From positions 1-10,278 of the forward strand of contig SSBO01000125.1 of the NCBI GenBank assembly GCA_005281725.1: DNA of 10,278 bases, given 5' to 3'. This document shows, in pieces, positions 8,601 through 10,278 of the stretch (position 1 is the first letter of the stretch; every line of letters starts with the position of its first letter). The notes below the pieces were generated by a model. It had not been told where the DNA came from. It was given only the letters and a program-made list of their open reading frames with translations, and did not search any database. A program made the position numbers and the translations under genes. Source of the DNA: Wuchereria bancrofti. Its lineage: Eukaryota; Nematoda; Chromadorea; Rhabditida; Onchocercidae.

Positions 8601-9709
8601 AGCATAGCAGTAGAAATGACATAGCTAAATTATAAAAGTATCCTTATAGCGCAGATTAAATAAAAGAAGGGCTTGACAGCAGCGAAATCAAAATTTTTTG
8701 AAGACAATGAACAACAATAAAAGAGTAAACCAACTTATCGAAAGTGTATTCGCAATTATGACCAAAGTATCCCATAGAACATTGACATATAGCAGATCCG
8801 TTTATATTTACACACGTACCTACATTGCAGTAATGAGGAAATGCCTCGCAAACGTCAAGAACTTTTTCGCATTTTTTACCACTATAACCTGCTGAGCATG
8901 AACACTGAAATATTCCGTTTGTCCTCTCAAAATAATAAATTATTTAACAATTCCTTTCAAAAAACATTGGATTAATAACGAAGTGAGACTCTCCAAATCT
9001 CACTTCTTTACTAATTGGCTGAAGCCACTCAATTTAAAGTTTAAATTTAAATATTGGATGAATTTGTGCAAGGCCTTCTAAGAGCAAAAGAATAGAAAAT
9101 CAAATACATTTCATGTATTTCGTGCTACATTTAATAAACTGATTTTAGAAATATGGGTTGCAATTATGTTTATCAACTTTCACAATGTTTGATAGAGGGA
9201 AAACAGGAAAAAAAAACAAGGAAGGTAAATAAATTTTGAATATGTTTCATGTTGTACGGTATCAAATTATCGATGTAAATAAGACTAACCGCAAGGAAAA
9301 AGTAAGTCGCAAATACTTAAAAAAGCCAATTGGGATATGAAGTATGCTTAACATGAATATGAAAAAAAAATCTTGGATGAGAGAATAACAAAAAAGTGCA
9401 GCATGAACGAATGCAAGTCCCAACACAATGAAATATAGAAAAGTTCCACAGTTAACACGATTCATAAAATAAGGTGAAGTGATTCCTGAATTAATGAATG
9501 AAATTTACCTCTTTTTAAATTACTTGATTAACTTAACTGAAAATAATTAGGATAAATGCAAAGGAAAAGCTAACCAAAGTTGAATGAGCTTTATTCGTGA
9601 TTTGCTTCACACACACTCCACCATTTAAGCAAGGCTCTGCCGGATCGAAACAGCTCGGCAATGCTAGCAAACAGTTTAGTAAAGCTAACGCAACATTTAT
9701 TAGCACCAT
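2390..9709 (-). CDS. LIN-12/Notch-family receptor, short form (whole gene, 17 coding exons)
   Basis: A single-pass receptor: ligand binding would release the intracellular part, which acts in the nucleus with a CSL (LAG-1-type) factor. Exons, high to low: 9709-9575, 8904-8735, 8404-8337, 8223-8040, 7895-7684, 7505-7403 (or from 7521), 6959-6815, 6693-6480, 5206-5055, 4982-4910, 4618-4416, 4138-3969, 3800-3740, 3669-3490, 3337-3242, 3168-3030, 2655-2390. All have GT/AG borders and matching phases except the 5/6 junction. The model gives 856 residues. Domain order is signal peptide, three EGF, two LNR, NOD, membrane span, RAM-like motif, about six ankyrin repeats, basic cluster and acidic tail. 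This order is diagnostic of Notch. No basic furin-type S1 site was seen. Which C. elegans paralogue (lin-12 or glp-1) it matches cannot be decided, so no symbol is given. Confidence 0.93.
2656..3029 (-). other. Intron 16 of the receptor gene (374 bases)
   Basis: Lies between GTATTT and AAAATTTTAG. The frame of exon 17 stays open upstream to 2740, but those codons would need a different phase, and the ATTCAG acceptor inside the intron leads to a stop. No other signal is seen. Confidence 0.7.
3030..3337 (-). CDS. Receptor exons 15-16: ankyrin repeats 5-6 and nuclear localisation signal
   Basis: Exon 15 (3337-3242, exactly 32 codons) is repeat 5: Gly-Glu-Thr-Pro-Leu-Tyr-Leu-Ala-Ala-Arg-Glu-Gly-His and later Gly-Ala-Asn. 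Exon 16 (3168-3030) starts with repeat 6 (Gly-Cys-Thr-Pro-Leu-Asp-Val-Ala), then turns into a basic cluster, residues 755-764 (KTRKRKRSRK), at 3072-3043. This cluster is a classic monopartite nuclear localisation signal, as expected just after the ankyrin domain of Notch. Exon 16 ends in phase 1 at GTATTT, and the intron between the two exons is 73 bases. Confidence 0.92.
3490..3800 (-). CDS. Receptor exons 13-14: ankyrin-domain insert and repeat 4
   Basis: Exon 13 (3800-3740) codes 20 residues, 611-630, and exon 14 (3669-3490) codes 631-690. Residues from about 587 to 656 fit no clear ankyrin consensus: they are polar, with Arg, Asn, Asp and Lys. They either form a long loop or are a repeat worn past recognition. 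Repeat 4 then begins Gly658-Arg-Thr-Ala-Leu-His-Tyr-Ala-Ala, a textbook match. Borders are TTTCCAG/GTATGT and TTTTTTCAG/GTTGAC, with phases 2-0 and 0-0. Confidence 0.88.
3969..4618 (-). CDS. Receptor exons 11-12: ankyrin repeats 1-3
   Basis: Exon 11 (4618-4416) codes residues 487-553, and exon 12 (4138-3969) codes 554-609 plus two bases. Repeat 1 (about 497-526) contains Val-Phe-His-Gly-Ala-Asp-Val-Asn. Repeat 2 begins Asn528-Thr-Val-Leu-His-His-Ala. Repeat 3 begins Gly561-Gln-Thr-Pro-Leu-Ala-Leu. These are the Thr-x-Leu-His-x-Ala and Gly-Ala-Asp signatures of ankyrin repeats. In Notch this domain contacts CSL and the Mastermind-type co-activator. Exon 11 ends at AAT before GTAGGT, chosen over the next GT because exon 12 must start in phase 0. 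Exon 12 ends at the consensus donor GTATGT. Confidence 0.88.
4910..5206 (-). CDS. Receptor exons 9-10: cytoplasmic linker between RAM motif and ankyrin domain
   Basis: Exon 9 (5206-5055) codes residues 412-461, and exon 10 (4982-4910) codes 462-485 plus one base of Asp486. The intron between them is 72 bases. Exon 9 is open in two frames. The Ser/Thr-rich frame (Trp-Ser-Thr-Val-Ser-Ser-Ala-Glu) is chosen because only it matches phase 1 from exon 8 and phase 0 into exon 10. Exon 10 reads Ala-Glu-Asn-Asp-Glu-Gln-Lys and ends at the strong donor GTGAGT. No domain is recognised. A short, poorly conserved linker is normal here in Notch proteins. Confidence 0.82.
5207..6479 (-). other. Intron 8 of the receptor gene (1273 bases)
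   Basis: This is the largest intron and splits the RAM-like motif from the linker. It is very AT-rich, with homopolymer runs near 5700, 6008 and 6048. Apart from the inverted-repeat element at 5450-5551 I found no exon with good borders. Short open stretches near 6165-6230 on the minus strand are not supported. Confidence 0.75.
5450..5551. repeat. Small inverted-repeat element with internal direct repeats
   Basis: The left arm 5450-5464 (GTAAATAATACAAAA) is matched in reverse by 5536-5551, with one extra T. Weaker pairing continues outwards for a few bases. Between the arms, 5473-5491 and 5513-5531 are direct copies of a 19-base unit with one mismatch. It could be a small foldback or MITE remnant, or simply low-complexity AT sequence. 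No target-site duplication is clear. Confidence 0.5.
6480..6693 (-). CDS. Receptor exon 8: juxtamembrane, membrane span and RAM-like motif
   Basis: Codes residues 340-410 plus one base of Ser411, between AATTCTAG and GTTAGT. An extracellular juxtamembrane piece (340-364) would hold the S2 cleavage site. Residues 365-391 are strongly hydrophobic and form the single membrane span. The span ends Gly392-Val393-Leu-Lys-Lys, very like the Gly-Val S3 site of Notch followed by basic residues. Trp407 in Ala-Pro-Val-Trp-Lys-Val-Pro resembles the RAM motif that docks on CSL. The donor was chosen because exon 9 needs phase 1. If unspliced, the frame would stop two codons after Pro410. Confidence 0.9.
6815..6959 (-). 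CDS. Receptor exon 7: NOD/NODP region
   Basis: Codes residues 292-339 between ATTTTTCAG and GTTGTT, entering in phase 2 and leaving in phase 0. The stretch Gly-Ile-Leu-Leu-Tyr-Val-Asp-Ile-Asp, with two cysteines and the later Ala-Val-Ala-Tyr-Leu, fits the alpha/beta heterodimerisation part of Notch that lies between the LNRs and the membrane. Asn292-Ala-Thr is a possible glycosylation site. A second open frame over the same bases is a shadow. Confidence 0.82.
6960..7402 (-). other. Intron 6 of the receptor gene, with a tandem repeat
   Basis: This 443-base AT-rich intron lies between GTAAAA and TTTTTCAG. It holds a two-copy tandem repeat at 7213-7266. I see no other coding signal in it. Confidence 0.8.
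7213..7266. repeat. Two-copy tandem repeat, period 27 bases
   Basis: The units 7213-7239 and 7240-7266 both begin with ATGCAC, share ACAAATTAC and end in TATTCATTA. They differ by a few bases and a one- to two-base indel. It lies inside intron 6 and is likely a recent local duplication with no evident function. Confidence 0.7.
7403..7521 (-). CDS. Receptor exon 6: NOD region (5' border uncertain)
   Basis: The frame reads Val-Arg-Leu-Ala-Leu-Asp and then Ile-Tyr-Glu-Trp, which resembles the Val-Arg...Asp...Tyr-x-Trp pattern of Notch NOD domains. It ends at GTAAAA in phase 2. Two acceptors are possible. AACTTTCAG before 7521 is the better site but needs phase 0. AATCCAG before 7505 fits the phase-1 donor of exon 5 and keeps the full frame open. 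The 856-residue model uses 7505. A missed micro-exon or a sequence error would explain the conflict equally well. Confidence 0.8.
7684..7895 (-). CDS. Receptor exon 5: LNR 2 and start of the NOD region
   Basis: Codes residues 187-256, entering in phase 2 after TTTCATCTAG. LNR 2 uses Cys185, 191, 200, 204, 209 and 216 and ends Gly-Tyr-Asp-Gly-Met-Asp-Cys. The asparagine usual after the fourth cysteine is Ala205 here. Residues 217-256 continue into a NOD-like stretch with a Pro-rich turn and a leucine-rich helix (Leu-Leu-Ala-Lys-Leu-Ala). No third LNR follows, although C. elegans LIN-12 and GLP-1 have three. The donor is placed at GTTGCT (7683) because the frame stops six bases later. That donor is phase 1, which conflicts with the best acceptor of exon 6. 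Confidence 0.85.
8040..8223 (-). CDS. Receptor exon 4: end of EGF 3, linker and LNR 1
   Basis: Codes residues 126-185 plus two bases of Arg186, between TTTTCTAG and GTAAGC. After Cys131, a charged 14-residue linker leads to LNR 1 at Cys146, 153, 162, 166, 171 and 178. The spacing and the ending Phe-Phe-Asp-Gly-Phe-Asp-Cys are those of a Lin-12/Notch repeat, a calcium-binding module that shields the S2 protease site. Asn163, Asn167, Asp174 and Asp177 are the likely calcium ligands. Cys185 at the end of the exon is the first cysteine of LNR 2. Confidence 0.92.
8337..8404 (-). CDS. Receptor exon 3: EGF 3
   Basis: This 68-base exon lies between TTTATAG and GTATGT, entering in phase 2 and leaving in phase 1. 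It codes residues 103-124. Cys103, 109, 115, 120 and 122 are followed across the junction by Gly-Phe-Ser-Gly-x-x-Cys131. This is a compact but complete six-cysteine EGF repeat, with the familiar Cys-Arg-Asn-Gly-Gly-Thr-Cys core. It is the last EGF before the LNR block. Confidence 0.88.
8735..8904 (-). CDS. Receptor exon 2: end of EGF 1 and EGF 2
   Basis: Codes residues 46-101 plus two bases of Lys102. Acceptor ATATTTCAG precedes 8904. Cys46, Cys48 and Cys57 (C-S-C-S-A-G-Y-S-G) complete EGF 1. EGF 2 uses Cys64, 71, 76, 85, 87 and 96, with the usual C-x-C-x2-G-Y/F-x-G ending. The donor GTTGGT at 8734 is chosen over GTTTAC four bases on (8730), because only the former gives phase 2 and lets exon 3 read Lys-Cys-Lys rather than a stop. 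Confidence 0.88.
8905..9574 (-). other. Intron 1 of the receptor gene (670 bases)
   Basis: This AT-rich interval joins exons 1 and 2 in phase 0 and restores a normal six-cysteine EGF repeat. I saw no cysteine-patterned frame that would add EGF exons. It does contain an ATG-led frame on the minus strand (9465-9262) with a signal-peptide-like start, preceded by an acceptor-like TTAATTCAG near 9489. The only good donor in that frame (after 9290) is in the wrong phase for exon 2, so I do not call it coding. Confidence 0.75.
9575..9709 (-). CDS. Receptor exon 1: signal peptide and first half of EGF 1
   Basis: Codes residues 1-45 and ends in phase 0 at TTG before GTTAGC. Residues 1-19 are a short hydrophobic leader (MVLINVALALLNCLLALPS) that fits a secretory signal peptide. 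Cys20, Cys27 and Cys33 with the Leu-Asn-Gly-Gly stretch are the first three cysteines of an EGF-like repeat, and exon 2 supplies the other three. The start is the first ATG after the acceptor at 9722. Confidence 0.85.
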
Positions 9710-9721
9710 AGCGACACAGCA

Positions 9722-9735
9722 CTGAAATAATATTC
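9722..9735 (-). promoter_or_regulatory. Probable spliced-leader trans-splice acceptor of the receptor gene
   Basis: Read on the minus strand, TTATTTCAG ends at 9722 and is followed by only 12 bases before the ATG at 9709. No convincing exon lies upstream. A strong acceptor this close to a start codon is typical of SL1-type trans-splicing in nematodes. A cis-spliced upstream exon cannot be excluded, because the 12 bases are open in frame (Cys-Cys-Val-Ala), but the hydrophobic leader right after the ATG argues for a true start. Confidence 0.6.
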
Positions 9736-10278
9736 TCAAATATTACTGACCGTTGACAAACTACTTTTTTTCGTGAATATGGCCATTACACTATTGTCGT
9801 TACATATTCTCATAACTTATTTTTCTTTCAAAATAAAAACCATTGACTATATTTAGTATTGTGCACTTTCCACAATGAACTTGGTTGTATATTTGTTTAG
9901 CTATTAGCAACACAGGTGTAAACCAAGTGAAATGTAACACCACTATCAAACAGATAGATCATTATGTCAAAATTTATTGTTCACCAAATGTATTTTCAAC
10001 TTTAACCCTTCCTCAACTGTAAAACTAAACGCTGCTTTTGCAACCTGCGGTTTCTTCTATATCAAATTACCGTACTTCGTTGAATACGGTAAGACTTCAA
10101 CATCACTGACGGAATTTAATCTGGCCCATCACTTAAACAGAGGCATACTGTATGCATTGCTACTACTTTCTATCTTCCTTGTCATTAAGCAACCAGTCTG
10201 AAGAAAACAGCCAAAGCCAACTGCCACCCGACTTCTCGCACTTGCCAACGCCTCCCTACATTGAAAGACCCCACGTAA
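9736..10278. other. Region upstream of the receptor gene, no supported gene
   Basis: Probable promoter side of the receptor. It contains an open plus-strand frame (9977-10201) starting at TTG with no typical initiation context, and a minus-strand open stretch from the right edge to about 10187. Neither has recognisable motifs. The last 80 bases are less AT-rich than the rest, so another gene or a repeat may begin there. A perfect hairpin lies at 10067-10092. Confidence 0.5.
10067..10092. repeat. Perfect 8-base inverted repeat (hairpin)
   Basis: TTACCGTA (10067-10074) and TACGGTAA (10085-10092) pair exactly around a 10-base loop that could itself pair TTC with GAA. There is no T-tract or gene context to suggest a role. 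Confidence 0.6.

Noticed and set aside
9977..10201. A 74-codon plus-strand ORF upstream of the receptor
   Set aside because: TTG start, no acceptor or family motif, and the frame spans the hairpin. Not supported as a gene.

Overview
The window looks like a piece of an AT-rich nematode nuclear genome. It has many short exons, introns that end in T-rich CAG or TAG acceptors, and a protein family (LIN-12/Notch) that occurs only in animals. An acceptor only 12 bases before the start codon suggests spliced-leader trans-splicing. The style fits a parasitic nematode, possibly of the filarial or spirurid group, but the sequence alone does not settle the species.

Minus strand, 9721 down to about 2365: one complete, heavily split gene for a LIN-12/Notch-family receptor. 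I traced 17 coding exons by hand with matching phases, except for one disputed junction at exons 5/6. The protein is about 856 residues: signal peptide, three EGF repeats, two LNR modules, the NOD region, one membrane span ending in a gamma-secretase-like Gly-Val-Leu-Lys-Lys, a short RAM-like tryptophan motif, a Ser-rich linker, about six ankyrin repeats with an insert in the middle, a basic nuclear signal and a short acidic tail with a Leu-Thr-Pro motif. Compared with C. elegans LIN-12 and GLP-1 (about 1300 to 1430 residues, ten or more EGF repeats, three LNRs) the extracellular part is very small.

Plus strand, about 456 to 2309: a second gene in at least five exons (590-871, 914-1025, 1730-1943, 1981-2077, 2169-2309), with introns as short as 37 and 42 bases. 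I do not recognise the product. Its 5' end is unclear: two possible upstream exons join it only through an apparent one-base frameshift near 590. A decayed second copy of its 590-871 exon, with in-frame stops, lies at about 128-345.

The two genes converge tail to tail, with stop codons 80 bases apart. Upstream of the receptor (9722-10278) I see no convincing gene, only a perfect 8-base hairpin. Large introns hold little beyond a small inverted-repeat element (5450-5551) and a 27-base tandem repeat (7213-7266). No tRNA, rRNA or CRISPR array was seen.
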